Shown in pieces: positions 45,601-54,719 of a stretch of 64,000 nucleotides of DNA; the first letter of the stretch is position 1; each line of letters starts with the position of its first letter. The notes under the pieces are model-generated. The model did not search any database. It saw nothing but the letters and a program-made list of their open reading frames with translations, and was not told the DNA's origin. Position numbers and translations under genes: made by a program. The stretch covers positions 620,001 to 684,000 of the forward strand of contig NZ_UGYM01000002.1 of assembly GCF_900456975.1 (NCBI RefSeq). The letters are read 5' to 3'. Origin of the DNA: Shewanella baltica (GTDB lineage: Bacteria; Pseudomonadota; Gammaproteobacteria; Enterobacterales; Shewanellaceae).

Positions 45601-45868
45601 TGGACTCAAGGATTGGTGTGTGTATCGCATAGGTTAATGTGGGCGCGTTATCGGTGGCGGGAACCACTGCCGCAATCGATGCAGCACCCGCTGTCATACT
45701 GACAGTGGTATCAGCGGCGTCTTCCGTCGCAATTTGCTGACTTAAGGTATCGAGCTTAGTTGAAAATTCTGCCAATTGACGGCTGAGCGAAGATTGCTGC
45801 GATAAATGCAGCGACTGTAATTGTGCCAGCTCAGCTTTTAGTTGGGCGACGTCATCCTTTAACGGCAT
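42671..45868 (-). CDS. DUF2339 giant multi-helix membrane protein
   Basis: A 1065-residue inner-membrane protein with roughly 25-30 hydrophobic helices from about residue 180 on. The first 55 residues form a coiled coil (heptad Leu/Gln pattern), followed by a Pro/Gln-rich linker to about 160. The architecture, with short loops and LLL-rich helices throughout, fits the DUF2339 family, whose function is unknown. It has no companion transporter subunits and is monocistronic. ATG at 45868 follows AGGA by 7 bases. Local AT content is normal. Nothing suggests transfer. Confidence 0.82.
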   Translation of the reverse strand: MPLKDDVAQLKAELAQLQSLHLSQQSSLSRQLAEFSTKLDTLSQQIATEDAADTTVSMTAGAASIAAVVPATDNAPTLTYAIHTPILESTPVAPVPVEPNPWQQNAVQGDPWQRNTKNTSAEQVAKTEYQAQGQQLSDEVKLQASVQVASQFDDLLSQVLAAIMAPFGAITEQIKSFYHHYQAKELGPVFLMTVAGIITLTLGFGYLLQYSINHWFSELGKALLGFASANAIIAGGIFIRQKRTGMADFGSGIVGLGLILNFLCAYFIGPYFEIIPNSASFILLLLITLAGYGLSMRLDAKVIAVIALVGGSTAPMMLLSQSYAPLLYLPYLLLIGIGALAQSYKLKWPLLLEITALLHIGCIEAFSYFVPLPLTDFGGGSLLALFSINATFYLYGITGILFTQQFAHQDKQPSNTLSHRMLALPIALLAFVLFELTQFTEFAGEIFAVNALICAALYWQLKSRLEKARSGLLLVFAGSFAGFAALYLLSHDFLGLVLLLEALLLLWIGTKEELISVRAEAYVLLLMGLGLNAFSVLDSMALLESSILDALAISALSAFGVSLIALALSCAALVFAIRLLTFTHAPLSALEHQLCRILKELLSGFYVATIILAAYLLSSDYYLAILPLVSLLLLYLSAKDKLVVSEFAAWLLLLPLLFKVVEGITLADSFSFSAQPLMAKLARIELFTALLLAHYWYRRHYKDALFAKAAYSMQIFCYLLLPLILLPKVIRNYWEYTAIALWLSTFMSLGLAYFVKHKSLNIEAKILTWLAVLMTASLCLIHVWQGLAALVIGALFMGFTLLRYRQLPETWRPLLQLQWQLSPYYFALVLAVIVYGFNHSELVGIAMTALALSGYFALLIQKGLSKSAEGQDSRSMKLNLVTEIQAAIKESYHLAYGLTLGLALLPIMLHFEITLGLNRDNASFVLIEFLSLALLARLILQHGVAIRLHRRILPLQGLKWGWHLLLTLSYFMWSYSFDNMIAAPLSAILLVIHGSVLMFISLKPQNADMIRLAAGLFILSTLKVLLLDMASFELVQKVIAFMLIGVILLTVSYFYQKARNRLQQD

Positions 45869-46045
45869 ATCTCAATCCTAGTTAAGTGCCTAATAGCTTA
45901 AAAACATTCAGCGCTTAAGAATTTAAGGACTTAAGCACCTTTGCAATTGGATTGTACTTGCGACAGGGGATTTCGGCTAGCCATAGCGAATGTGGAAAAA
46001 TGCTGATAGTGGTGTAGAACAATATTTTAGCGGGTTTAGTTCAAC

Positions 46046-46069
46046 AAAGAGCCAGACATTGCTGGCTCT
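46046..46069 (-). terminator. Probable terminator of rlmG
   Basis: AGAGCCAG (46048-46055) pairs with CTGGCTCT (46062-46069); on the minus strand followed by TTTGTTG, a weak T tract, about 30 bases past the rlmG stop. Confidence 0.6.
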
Positions 46070-46095
46070 GATTAAAGTACTAAATAGTGGCAGGG

Positions 46096-47232
46096 TTATT
46101 TCTTTTGCGCCTGCAGGATCACAAATTTACCGTTGGAGGCGACTGTGGTGCAGTTTTTAAATAAGCGCTGCAATTTCACATGGTAAGCCAGATGGCGGTT
46201 GCCGACGATATGTAAAATCCCCCCGTCTTTTAAGCGGCGGCGAGCGTCTAAAAACATCTGCCACGCGATATGATCGGTAATGGCTTCACCTTGATGGAAG
46301 GGCGGGTTACACAGTACCAGATCCGGTTGCACTTCTTCTGGCAGATGCGTCATGCAGTCGTCCCAATAGAAGTGGCCTTTATCTGTCGGTAATTGATTAC
46401 GAGCCCAGTTTGCCTTGGCTGATGCGACCGCCATTTCGGAATCGTCGATAAAGTGGATATCAGCTTCAGGGAATAACTGTGCGGTTCGCAGTCCCAGCAC
46501 GCCATTGCCACAGCCGAGATCGACAATCGACTTGAAATCCCCTTTCGGCAGATTTTCGAGCATGATGCGTGCGCCAATATCGAGCTTGTTGGCGGCGAAC
46601 ACATTACTTAAGTTGCTGATCTCAAGTTGATATTCAGGTACGGCCCAAGTCACTTCTTTCGCTAATGGTCTTGGTTTGCCATCACTGACACAGGTAATTA
46701 CTCGGGTGTTTTTCCACGCTAAACTAGCGCTTGCTGGGCCTAAATGCTTAGCAAAGACATCGAGCAAGGCGCCATTAATCGATTTGGCTTTGGCTGCCAC
46801 TAATATGCGAGTGCCAGCAGGTAACACTTGCGATAAGCGTGTTAGCTGGTGGGCAAAGTAGCTTAAGTTTTTAGGCAACTTCATCAATACTAAGGCTAAG
46901 TTTTCTGGCAAGGTATCGCGACTGGTAAACCATTGCAGGTTACCCAGCGGCAACTGATTGCGGCCATGGTTTTGCTCTGTGCCTAAAAAGCTGGTTCTGG
47001 CATCGGTTTCAACACACAGTGGCCAACTTGGATTCAGTTTTGATACACCACAGCTTAAGGCGCCGAAACTGTCGTTGATAATGGCGGTTGGCACGGCGGC
47101 TTGCTCTGACTCAATAAGGCTTTTGAGTAAGTGTTCATCGGCGGCATCCCAAGCTTGAAGATTAGATTCCTGCTGAGCTGGATACCGTAAAAGTTCGAGT
47201 TCAACACCCGCTACTGAAAATTGTGTTGTCAT
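46096..47232 (-). CDS. rlmG: 23S rRNA m2G1835 methyltransferase RlmG
   Basis: A 378-residue two-domain methyltransferase. N-terminal half is a degenerate Rossmann domain; the C-terminal one has the SAM motif [11 protein letters not shown] (from Asp238) and catalytic NPPFHQG (from Asn309), the pattern of RlmG/RsmC guanine-N2 enzymes. Length and two-domain layout fit RlmG. Start MTTQFS at 47232, three codons inside a longer frame. Ribosome site is poor. Confidence 0.9.
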   Translation of the reverse strand: MTTQFSVAGVELELLRYPAQQESNLQAWDAADEHLLKSLIESEQAAVPTAIINDSFGALSCGVSKLNPSWPLCVETDARTSFLGTEQNHGRNQLPLGNLQWFTSRDTLPENLALVLMKLPKNLSYFAHQLTRLSQVLPAGTRILVAAKAKSINGALLDVFAKHLGPASASLAWKNTRVITCVSDGKPRPLAKEVTWAVPEYQLEISNLSNVFAANKLDIGARIMLENLPKGDFKSIVDLGCGNGVLGLRTAQLFPEADIHFIDDSEMAVASAKANWARNQLPTDKGHFYWDDCMTHLPEEVQPDLVLCNPPFHQGEAITDHIAWQMFLDARRRLKDGGILHIVGNRHLAYHVKLQRLFKNCTTVASNGKFVILQAQKK

Positions 47233-47318
47233 GTGCCACACTGCGCCAATAAAGTAAGGTGCAGATTATCGCAGATTTCATGGCGCAGTGCGACGGCTCT
47301 GCATTAAGGGTTAATGTC

Positions 47319-47370
47319 TAGCCCTAATATATAGCCCTAATATATAGGCCTAATGTATCGTCCTAAATGC
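47319..47370. repeat. 13-bp tandem repeat between rlmG and alkB
   Basis: Four consecutive 13-base units, TAGCCCTAATATA twice, then TAGGCCTAATGTA and TCGTCCTAAATGC. It occupies the divergent promoter region. Confidence 0.8.
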
Positions 47371-47433
47371 AGTCCTGCTGTGGACGAAGCGGTAATTAAA
47401 CGGCCGGATAGGAGAGGGTGCTGAACAAGCAAG

Positions 47434-48168
47434 ATGATGACCAAAGATAATAATCAGCGTGACCAGAGTGACAATCAAGGTGGCGGCCAAAGGGTTGACT
47501 TGTTTTCTGAACTTGAGCTTGAGTTTGATGCAGCGTCGGATCCTGATTTGCAGTTAAGTTTGAGCATGGCCGAACAAGGTTCGAAAAAAGCTGAGCAACC
47601 CACACCGCCCATCACCTTAGTGCGGGGTTATCTTAATGCTGAGCAGCAAGCGGCGCTGATGAAAGAAGCACAGACTTATTCCTTAAGTCGCCCCGAAATC
47701 CAAGTCTTCGGTCAGTTTCACGCGATTCCCCGCCAGCAAGTGTGGTTTGGCGACTCGGGCTGCGACTATTTATATTCAGGACTGTTTATCCGCGCCTTAC
47801 CTTGGCCTAAATATGCCCATAAGTTGAGGGAAAAGTTAACGCGGGATTATGGATTGACCAGCAATGGGGTATTAGTCAATCGCTACGCAGATGGTAAAGA
47901 TTGCATGGGAGCCCACAGCGATGATGAACCAGAAATTGCCCATGGTAGCCATATTGCGTCTATTACCTTAGGCGCCACGCGGGATTTTGTGTTTAAGCAT
48001 AAACACAGCCAAACCAAGTACAACATCAGTTTGCACAGCGGCGATCTGCTGATCATGCATTGGCCCATGCAAAACGACTGGTTACACAGCTTACCTAAAC
48101 GCTTGAAAGTAAAAGAGCCCCGCTGGAACTACACCTTTAGACAACTCATCGTTAATTTCCATGGCTAA
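47434..48168 (+). CDS. alkB: AlkB-like 2-oxoglutarate dioxygenase
   Basis: A 244-residue Fe(II)/2-oxoglutarate dioxygenase that repairs alkylated bases by oxidative demethylation. Iron ligands His161, Asp163 (AHSDDE) and His218 (DWLHSLPKR) and the 2OG-binding Arg in RWNYTFRQL (230/236) are present. It resembles the ALKBH2/3-like bacterial AlkB group. The first 60 residues, Gln/Ser/Asp-rich, are unlike E. coli AlkB and seem unstructured; a later start is possible at about residue 46 (MAEQGS). DNA or RNA preference is not inferable. Confidence 0.87.
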   Translation: MMTKDNNQRDQSDNQGGGQRVDLFSELELEFDAASDPDLQLSLSMAEQGSKKAEQPTPPITLVRGYLNAEQQAALMKEAQTYSLSRPEIQVFGQFHAIPRQQVWFGDSGCDYLYSGLFIRALPWPKYAHKLREKLTRDYGLTSNGVLVNRYADGKDCMGAHSDDEPEIAHGSHIASITLGATRDFVFKHKHSQTKYNISLHSGDLLIMHWPMQNDWLHSLPKRLKVKEPRWNYTFRQLIVNFHG

Positions 48169-48338
48169 ATGCCCGTTGTTAAATGCCTACTGTTAACTGT
48201 TTGTGGCTGCGGACTGCCTGCCAAATAAGGTGAGATATAATGTGGTCGTAGATCAGCAAACTGAATAAGTGAATTTGATCTTTTCCACCTGAAGCAGTAC
48301 TCTGCGGCCACTGGATTTCCCCATTCTGAGACTCGAAT

Positions 48339-48659
48339 ATGTCCAATACTCATGCGCAGGGCACAGTGGCTAACACTATCACGCAGAAGTTAACCGAAGG
48401 CTTCTCGCCGACGCACTTAGAAGTGATTAACGAAAGTAATCGTCACCATGTGCCACCGAATTCAGAAACCCATTTCAAAGTTGTGCTCGTGAGCGAGCAG
48501 TTTGATGGTTTACGCCTCTTGGCCCGTCATCGATTGGTTAACACTCACTTAGCCTATGAGCTAGCTAATGGCGTACATGCACTGTCAATTCACACTTTCA
48601 CTCAAAGTGAATGGGATGCGAATGCACAAGTGCCTAATACGCCAAATTGTCGCGGTTAA
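48339..48659 (+). CDS. bolA: BolA family protein
   Basis: A 106-residue BolA protein: class II KH-like fold with conserved HLEVINESNRHHVPPNSETHFKVVLVS (27-53) and F..GLRLLARHRLVN. BolA partners with monothiol glutaredoxins in Fe-S delivery and affects cell shape in stationary phase. Monocistronic with terminator 70 bases after the stop. Confidence 0.93.
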   Translation: MSNTHAQGTVANTITQKLTEGFSPTHLEVINESNRHHVPPNSETHFKVVLVSEQFDGLRLLARHRLVNTHLAYELANGVHALSIHTFTQSEWDANAQVPNTPNCRG

Positions 48660-48730
48660 TTAAAAATTATTGCAGTTAATCAATAGACTAATTAATCAGC
48701 TCTACAAAGTTAATTAGCTTAGAACCCAAG

Positions 48731-48755
48731 GCCACTCCTCATCGAGTGGCTTTTT
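48731..48755 (+). terminator. Rho-independent terminator of bolA
   Basis: GCCACTC (48731-48737) pairs with GAGTGGC (48744-48750) followed by five T. Confidence 0.85.
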
Positions 48756-48778
48756 GTTTTAGGTCAAACTAAGGCTAT

Positions 48779-48832
48779 TTTCTGGTTTCCTTGCCCGAGT
48801 TTCTGGTTTCCTTGCCCGAGTTTCTGGTTTCC
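48779..48832. repeat. 21-bp direct repeat before the binding lipoprotein gene
   Basis: TTTCTGGTTTCCTTGCCCGAG occurs twice in perfect tandem with a partial third copy (12 bases). It lies downstream of the bolA terminator and about 135 bases before the next gene. Confidence 0.9.
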
Positions 48833-48966
48833 CTATAGGCGTTTCTGTGTTAACAATATGTTCTATTTTAAGGGTTTGGGTGATGCGATTGCGGAGCTCT
48901 GTCCTGAGAGCATGTTCACGTCTGTTAGAACCATGGGCTCGTTTGATGTCAGGGAGAGTATTAAAA

Positions 48967-50085
48967 ATGCGTAAGTTTGGGAGTGTACTCGTCTTAATGC
49001 TGCTGATGGGGCTGAGCGGTTGTAATCCAGCAGCTAGTGACGCGCAAAGCGTAGCCGTTTCCCATGCCGCAACGGATGACCCCCAAGCTATTCCCGCTAT
49101 TGAATGGCGCCTTGCGACCTCTTGGCCCAAAAACTTCCCCGGTTTAGGTATGGCTCCAGAACGCTTTGCCCATTTAGTCAATGACATGTCTAACGGTCGG
49201 TTAAAGATCCAGGTTTATGGCGCGGGTGAGTTAATGCCAGCGTTTGCCGTATTTGATGGTGTGAGTCAGGGTAAAATTCAAATGGCCCATGCCGCTTCTT
49301 ATTATTGGAAAGGCAAGGCACCCGCGGCGCAGTTTTTTTCATCGATTCCCTTTGGTATGACGGCGCAGGAAATGAACGGCTGGCTTCACTACGGCGGTGG
49401 CATGGCGTTGTGGGATGAAGTGTATCGCCCCTTTGGCATCATTCCCCTCGCGGGTGGCAATACGGGCATGCAAATGGGCGGCTGGTTCAATAAACCGATT
49501 AATACGATTGCTGATTTTAAGGGATTGAAGATCCGCATGCCGGGCTTGGGCGGCGAAGTATTAAAGCGTGTCGGTGCTATTCCTGTGAATATGGCGGGGC
49601 GTGAACTCTATGGTGCATTGCAAACAGGCTCGATTGATGCGGCTGAGTGGGTAGGGCCATTGAACGACCTTGCCTTTGGTCTACATAAAGTGGCGAAGTA
49701 CTACTATTACCCTGGTTGGCATGAGCCGGGTTCTAATATGGAATTCTTGATTAATAAAGCCGCCTTCGAGAGTTTACCTCAAGATTTACAAGCCATAGTT
49801 AAAGTCGCGGCGAGAGCCATTAATCAAGATATGCTCGATGAATACACGACCCAAAACGTGGCCGCCCTTGAAACCTTAGTGAATGATGAAGGGGTGGTGC
49901 TTAAGGCGTTTCCACCGAAAGTGTTGTTGGAACTTGAGAAAATCTCGAAACAAGTGATTGAAGAGCAAGCTAATCAAGATCCCTTAATGCGCAAAGTGTA
50001 CGCCGCCTATCACGCCTACGAGCAAGGTGTGCGCCAGTATCATAAAATATCTGAGGATGCTTACAGCCAACAGCGTCAACACTAA
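48967..50085 (+). CDS. Orphan TRAP-type substrate-binding lipoprotein (DctP/TakP-like)
   Basis: A 372-residue extracytoplasmic solute-binding protein anchored by lipobox LSGC (Cys19). The ATG at 48967 follows a GGGAG 10 bases before. DctP signature: WRLATSWPKNFPGLGMAPERFA near residue 50, PFGMTAQEMNGWLHYGGG, FKGLKIRMPGLGGEVLKRVGA (about 197-217) with the ligand-binding Arg, and YYYYPGWHEPG. The pattern resembles TakP-like 2-oxo acid binders. No DctQ/DctM genes lie next to it, so its permease is elsewhere or it has a sensor role. Confidence 0.85.
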   Translation: MRKFGSVLVLMLLMGLSGCNPAASDAQSVAVSHAATDDPQAIPAIEWRLATSWPKNFPGLGMAPERFAHLVNDMSNGRLKIQVYGAGELMPAFAVFDGVSQGKIQMAHAASYYWKGKAPAAQFFSSIPFGMTAQEMNGWLHYGGGMALWDEVYRPFGIIPLAGGNTGMQMGGWFNKPINTIADFKGLKIRMPGLGGEVLKRVGAIPVNMAGRELYGALQTGSIDAAEWVGPLNDLAFGLHKVAKYYYYPGWHEPGSNMEFLINKAAFESLPQDLQAIVKVAARAINQDMLDEYTTQNVAALETLVNDEGVVLKAFPPKVLLELEKISKQVIEEQANQDPLMRKVYAAYHAYEQGVRQYHKISEDAYSQQRQH

Positions 50086-50253
50086 ATGCGTGCTGTTTTT
50101 AGCACTCACTGTCACATTAACAGCTGATTTATATGAGATGATTTCATCTTAAATTATCTTGTTATCGGCGTAATTCATTTGGTGTTATGCTTGCAAGCCA
50201 TAAATAGACAGTTACAGTGGCGTTGATGTCGCCCTGAGAATTTGGAGATCCCT

Positions 50254-50763
50254 ATGCCATTACTTGATAGCTTTACCGTCGATCATACTCGAATGAATGC
50301 CCCAGCAGTTCGTGTTGCTAAGCACATGAGCACGCCAAAGGGCGATGCGATTACGGTATTTGATCTACGTTTTTGCGCACCGAATAAAGATATTCTCAGT
50401 GAGCGTGGTATTCACACTCTGGAACATTTATTCGCTGGCTTTATGCGTGACCATTTAAATGGTAGCAATGTTGAGATCATCGATATTTCTCCAATGGGAT
50501 GCCGTACCGGCTTTTATATGAGTCTGATTGGTGAGCCGACTGAGCGCCAAGTGGCCGATGCGTGGTTAGCTGCGATGGAAGATGTGCTTAAAGTGGTTGA
50601 GCAGTCTGAAATCCCTGAGCTGAACGAATACCAATGTGGTACGTATGAGATGCATTCATTAGAGCAGGCACAAGATATCGCCCGTAATATTATTGCGGCT
50701 GGCGTAAGTGTGAATCGCAATGATGATTTGAAATTAAGCGACGAAATTCTAGGTAATCTGTAA
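50254..50763 (+). CDS. luxS: S-ribosylhomocysteine lyase LuxS
   Basis: A 169-residue enzyme that splits S-ribosylhomocysteine into homocysteine and the AI-2 precursor. Zinc ligands His54 and His58 in HTLEHLF, Cys128 in QCGTYEMHS, and catalytic Glu57 and Cys83 (MGCRTGFY) are intact. ATG at 50254 follows GGAG by 6 bases. It is monocistronic with two hairpins after the stop. Confidence 0.96.
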   Translation: MPLLDSFTVDHTRMNAPAVRVAKHMSTPKGDAITVFDLRFCAPNKDILSERGIHTLEHLFAGFMRDHLNGSNVEIIDISPMGCRTGFYMSLIGEPTERQVADAWLAAMEDVLKVVEQSEIPELNEYQCGTYEMHSLEQAQDIARNIIAAGVSVNRNDDLKLSDEILGNL

Positions 50764-50769
50764 CGGTTT

Positions 50770-50793
50770 GCACTCTTACTTGTGTAAGAGTGC
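50770..50793. repeat. Perfect hairpin after luxS
   Basis: GCACTCTTAC (50770-50779), loop TTGT, GTAAGAGTGC (50784-50793), 10-bp perfect stem without a T tract, 7 bases past the luxS stop. Confidence 0.7.
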
Positions 50794-50830
50794 CTAGCCA
50801 TTAAATTCAGTTTCCTGAAGTTAATGAGAG

Positions 50831-50857
50831 AAAGCGACGAGAGTCGCTTTTTTTTTC
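50831..50857 (+). terminator. Rho-independent terminator of luxS
   Basis: AAAGCGAC (50831-50838), loop GAGA, GTCGCTTT (50843-50850) and a long T run. Confidence 0.9.
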
Positions 50858-50928
50858 AAACAAATTCAGCTATTTTACAAGTTAATAACAAAAACACCGT
50901 ACGCTAACAAAATTTTTGGGAGCTTGGT

Positions 50929-52983
50929 ATGCCTAGTCGTTACTTCACAGTATCACTCTGTGCAATTTCTGTATCACTTGCCTGTTCTAACACAACGTTC
51001 GCCGATGATTTCCACAGTCAAATGCTTGAACTGAACCAGCTCAATGACACATTTCACTCTACTGCTGACAGCTTAGCGTTAGGCCAGTTAACGGCTTTGA
51101 CGGTTTTACCTGCGGATCTTAACGGAAATCCAGCAAGCATTAGTATGCGCAGCGCGAGTCAAGGCGTGGCCGTATTGCAAGATAGAGTGTATTTCTCACC
51201 TGCGCCTTATTCTGCACCGCAATTACAACTATTACCCAATCTACTGCAACAACAGAGTGTTACTGTCACGCCAATGGCGAATATGGCGGTTGGTGGGCAA
51301 GGGGCGTTTGGGGTGGTGAGTTATCAAACCTTACCTGTAGCCGAGCAAGCGGAAAACAGTAAGGTAACGCTCGAAGGCAATACGGATGCTGACTACAGTG
51401 TCGATGTGAATTGGGGCGTGAAGCAAAAAGAATACGGCATGATACTCGCGGTTAACTACAGTGATGGTAGCGGCGCCGATCACTTACTCAATGGTCAAGA
51501 TACTGACCGCCAAACCACTGATATCTTATTTAAAATCAATGCTGCGAGTTTATTAGGTGCCAGAAGTCCACAGGTGACTGAGTTTACCTATCAGTTCCTC
51601 GATGATGATAGCTATCGCTCCCAACTCGGCTTAACACCAGCAGATTGGCAACAAGACCCTATGAGTTTGTATTCGGCCACTGCGGCAGATAAGCATCAAG
51701 GGCGACACCATAAGTATCAATTGTCACACCAAGTTGCGTTAAGTGGTGGGCATAAGGTCATCACGGACTTTTATTATCAATCCTATTCGCAGCAATTAAA
51801 TCAACTTAATCAGTTTGATGGGCAAATGCTCGATACCCAGAGTTTAGCTGCGCTGGCCGCATTTGAACGGCAGCCGACAGTCGATGGCGTCGCGGTCGCC
51901 TCGTTACAACAAGACAATGATTTTAGCTCCTTTGGGGTACAAACTGAGTCAGTGAATCAGTATGGCGCTCATCAAATTAGCTATAGCGCCCGTTACCATA
52001 CGGATAAAGCCGAGATGCACCTTGGCGATCAGCAGAGTCTATGGCAGCAGGACTTGAGTTTAGTGAGTGAAGCACCCAATGCGCTGTTGGCTTATACCGA
52101 TGATGCGACGGCATTCACTTCGGCCATCGACTCCTTGTTTAATTGGGACGGATTGCAGCTAAAGCTCGCGCTTGCCTATGAAAAAGTGGACGTCAATCGC
52201 AAGGTCAATTTAGCCTATGCCGGACTCGAAGCGGCGGATTTTTCTGACAGCGATTGGATGCCACAGCTTGGCGTTTTATATCATGCTGGAGATTGGCGCT
52301 TTAGTACGGATATTCGACGTTCATGGACCGCCGCGAGTGCGGGGAATCTTGAGCAAGAGGCGCAAGTGTCGCTGCAATATCAAGTCAGCGCCCAATATGC
52401 CAGCGAGCGTTTTAGTGCTGATATCAAAACCTACGTCCAAGATTTTGATAATCTGCATGTCAATTGCGATGCGTATACCCAATGTGCCGACAGTCGTTTG
52501 TGGGTTCAAGGCAATGTTGTGGATGTGCTGACCAAAGGGGTTGAGCTGAATCTTGGCTATCAATGGGAACTGGGCAGTGTGCAGTTGCCTTTAGCCTTGA
52601 ATTATCAGTATTCGAATGCCGAGTATCAAACCAATAGCTGCAACGAAATCCAAGGCTGCGTCGTGGCTGGCGATAGGGTGGCCTGGTTACCCGAGCAGCA
52701 ACTGCAGTTGAGTGCTGGGATGAAATATGACGAATATGAACTGCATGCGAATGTCTTTTATCAATCGGAGCGCGAAATGGGCCAATTCGGCGCCGAATTA
52801 CAGTCTGTCGCCGCACAATGGCGGGTAGATTTAGCGGCTAATTATCATTTTAACCGTCACCATGAGATTTATTTTCGGATAGAAAACCTCTTAGATGAGA
52901 CATTAGTCACAACAGCATCAAATAGTGGAATTCGATCGGAAAATGGACGTATTAGCTATTTAGGTTATCAATGGCGCTTTTAA
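50929..52983 (+). CDS. TonB-receptor-like outer-membrane barrel with reduced plug
   Basis: A 684-residue outer-membrane protein. Signal peptide cleaves around residue 25 (TTFA-DDF). Residues about 65-140 resemble only the second half of a plug domain (ISMRSASQGVAVLQDRVYFSP, then LLPNLLQQQSVTVTPMANMAVGGQGAFGVVSYQT); the TonB box and first plug strands are not apparent. The rest is a TonB-dependent receptor barrel, ending IENLLDETLV and a terminal Phe. Two Cys pairs lie near residues 510 and 565. It lies downstream of luxS but separated by a terminator. Ligand unknown. Confidence 0.75.
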   Translation: MPSRYFTVSLCAISVSLACSNTTFADDFHSQMLELNQLNDTFHSTADSLALGQLTALTVLPADLNGNPASISMRSASQGVAVLQDRVYFSPAPYSAPQLQLLPNLLQQQSVTVTPMANMAVGGQGAFGVVSYQTLPVAEQAENSKVTLEGNTDADYSVDVNWGVKQKEYGMILAVNYSDGSGADHLLNGQDTDRQTTDILFKINAASLLGARSPQVTEFTYQFLDDDSYRSQLGLTPADWQQDPMSLYSATAADKHQGRHHKYQLSHQVALSGGHKVITDFYYQSYSQQLNQLNQFDGQMLDTQSLAALAAFERQPTVDGVAVASLQQDNDFSSFGVQTESVNQYGAHQISYSARYHTDKAEMHLGDQQSLWQQDLSLVSEAPNALLAYTDDATAFTSAIDSLFNWDGLQLKLALAYEKVDVNRKVNLAYAGLEAADFSDSDWMPQLGVLYHAGDWRFSTDIRRSWTAASAGNLEQEAQVSLQYQVSAQYASERFSADIKTYVQDFDNLHVNCDAYTQCADSRLWVQGNVVDVLTKGVELNLGYQWELGSVQLPLALNYQYSNAEYQTNSCNEIQGCVVAGDRVAWLPEQQLQLSAGMKYDEYELHANVFYQSEREMGQFGAELQSVAAQWRVDLAANYHFNRHHEIYFRIENLLDETLVTTASNSGIRSENGRISYLGYQWRF

Positions 52984-53384
52984 GTTGAATTTTATTTCGT
53001 TTGAATTTAAATCAATTGAAACAAATAAGATCGATTTAATACGCGTTTAGTGGATGTTTCGACTTTTTGCTAAATTAAATCTTTAATTATTAATGCTATA
53101 GTACCCAGTGGCCGTAATATTCTCTCTTTCTGATCAGTCACTAGGTCGGAAGGTGAACGCCGTAGCGCATGATTCTTTTCAATCCGTATTTTAGGTTTGA
53201 AATCACCTATAATTTTCGTGGCGATGCCAAGTCAATTGGGGTAAAATGCGCGCGACCAGCGTGATTGCGATCGCATTTCTGTGATAAATCTGCGCTAGCT
53301 CAATGCAGTAGGTTTTGTTTAAAACCTAAGTATTTAGCAGGAACGCGGCGCATTGTCTTTCCTTCAAACGTAGTGCTTGTGGAT
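52984..53384. other. nqr operon promoter and leader region
   Basis: An extended -10-like TGCTATAGT occurs at 53094-53102, 282 bases before nqrA. The leader contains AAAATGCG (53243-53250) facing CGCATTT (53272-53278). No strong -35 and no ORF. Nothing here matches a riboswitch that I recognise. Confidence 0.4.
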
Positions 53385-54719
53385 ATGATTACAATTAAGA
53401 AAGGATTGGAACTGCCTATAGCAGGCGGACCAGAGCAAGTTATCCATAATGGCCCAGCCATTAAACATGTAGCTACTTTGGGTGAAGAGTATATTGGCTT
53501 ACGTCCAACGATGAAAATCAAAGTGGGCGATAAAGTACAAAAAGGCCAGGTTCTTTTTGAAGATAAGAAGAATTTAGGCGTTAAATATACGGCTTTAGCC
53601 AGTGGTACTATATTAGACATTAACCGGGGCGCCCAGCGTGTTCTGCAGTCTGTTGTCATTGAAGTGGAAGGAAACGAAAGCGTTGCCTTTGCTAAATATG
53701 ATGCCACTGCACTCGATACGCTCGACTCGCAGTTAGTCCGTGACAATCTGATCGAATCAGGTTTATGGACTGCTTTGCGTACTCGTCCTTTTAGCAAAGT
53801 TCCTGCTGTAGACTCTTCTGCTGCTGGTATTTTTGTAACCGCAATAGATACTCAACCTCTTGCCGCTGATCCCGTTGTGGTGATCCGTGAGCATAAAGAA
53901 GATTTTGCTAATGGTCTTAAGGTCTTAGCAAGACTTACTGACGGTAAAGTTTACCTTTGTAAAGCGCCTGGCGCTGATATTCCTGCCGCAAACGCCCAAG
54001 TTGAAGAATTTGCCGGTGTGCACCCTGCAGGATTAGTCGGTACTCATATTCACTTCTTATTGTCTGCCTCTGCAAAACGTACCGTTTGGCATATTGGTTA
54101 CCAAGATGTAATAGCAATTGGTCAGCTATTCACGACGGGTGAACTCAATACCGAACGTGTTATTGCGATCGCAGGCCCTAAAGCGGCTAAGCCAAGACTC
54201 GTACGCACTGTTGTGGGCGCGAGCATGACTGAATTAACCGCAGGTGAAGCCTTAGATGGCAATGTTCGTCTGATTTCAGGCTCTGTTCTGAATGGTCGTA
54301 CAGCCGTTGGCCCACAAGGGTATTTAGGTCGTTACCATGTTCAAGTAAGTCTGTTAGAAGAAGGTACAGAGAAAGAATTTTTAGGCTGGGTATTACCAGG
54401 CTCAGACAAATATTCTATCACTCGTGCATTCTTAGGACATCTTGCTCCTTCTCGTCTGTTCAGTATGACGACCAGTACAGGTGGTTCAGACCGCGCTATG
54501 GTGCCAATTGGTAACTATGAGCGTGTAATGCCATTGGACATTCTTCCTACTATGTTGTTGCGTGACTTGATTTCAGGTGACTTTGACGGTGCTGCTACGT
54601 TAGGCGCGTTAGAGTTAGATGAAGAAGATCTCGCACTGTGTACGTTCGTATGTCCAGGCAAGTATGACTACGGTTCATATCTGCGTGACTGTTTAGATAC
54701 GATCGAGAGGGAAGGCTAA
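53385..54719 (+). CDS. nqrA: Na+-translocating NADH:quinone reductase subunit A
   Basis: A 444-residue peripheral subunit of Na+-NQR, which oxidises NADH, reduces ubiquinone and pumps Na+. Starts [18 protein letters not shown], the usual NqrA N-terminus; a Cys near the C-terminus ([16 protein letters not shown]) is typical. The ATG at 53385 is correct by homology; the upstream part of the open frame (53265) has none of the family. Its TAA overlaps the nqrB ATG by one base. First gene of nqrABCDEF. Confidence 0.97.
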   Translation: MITIKKGLELPIAGGPEQVIHNGPAIKHVATLGEEYIGLRPTMKIKVGDKVQKGQVLFEDKKNLGVKYTALASGTILDINRGAQRVLQSVVIEVEGNESVAFAKYDATALDTLDSQLVRDNLIESGLWTALRTRPFSKVPAVDSSAAGIFVTAIDTQPLAADPVVVIREHKEDFANGLKVLARLTDGKVYLCKAPGADIPAANAQVEEFAGVHPAGLVGTHIHFLLSASAKRTVWHIGYQDVIAIGQLFTTGELNTERVIAIAGPKAAKPRLVRTVVGASMTELTAGEALDGNVRLISGSVLNGRTAVGPQGYLGRYHVQVSLLEEGTEKEFLGWVLPGSDKYSITRAFLGHLAPSRLFSMTTSTGGSDRAMVPIGNYERVMPLDILPTMLLRDLISGDFDGAATLGALELDEEDLALCTFVCPGKYDYGSYLRDCLDTIEREG

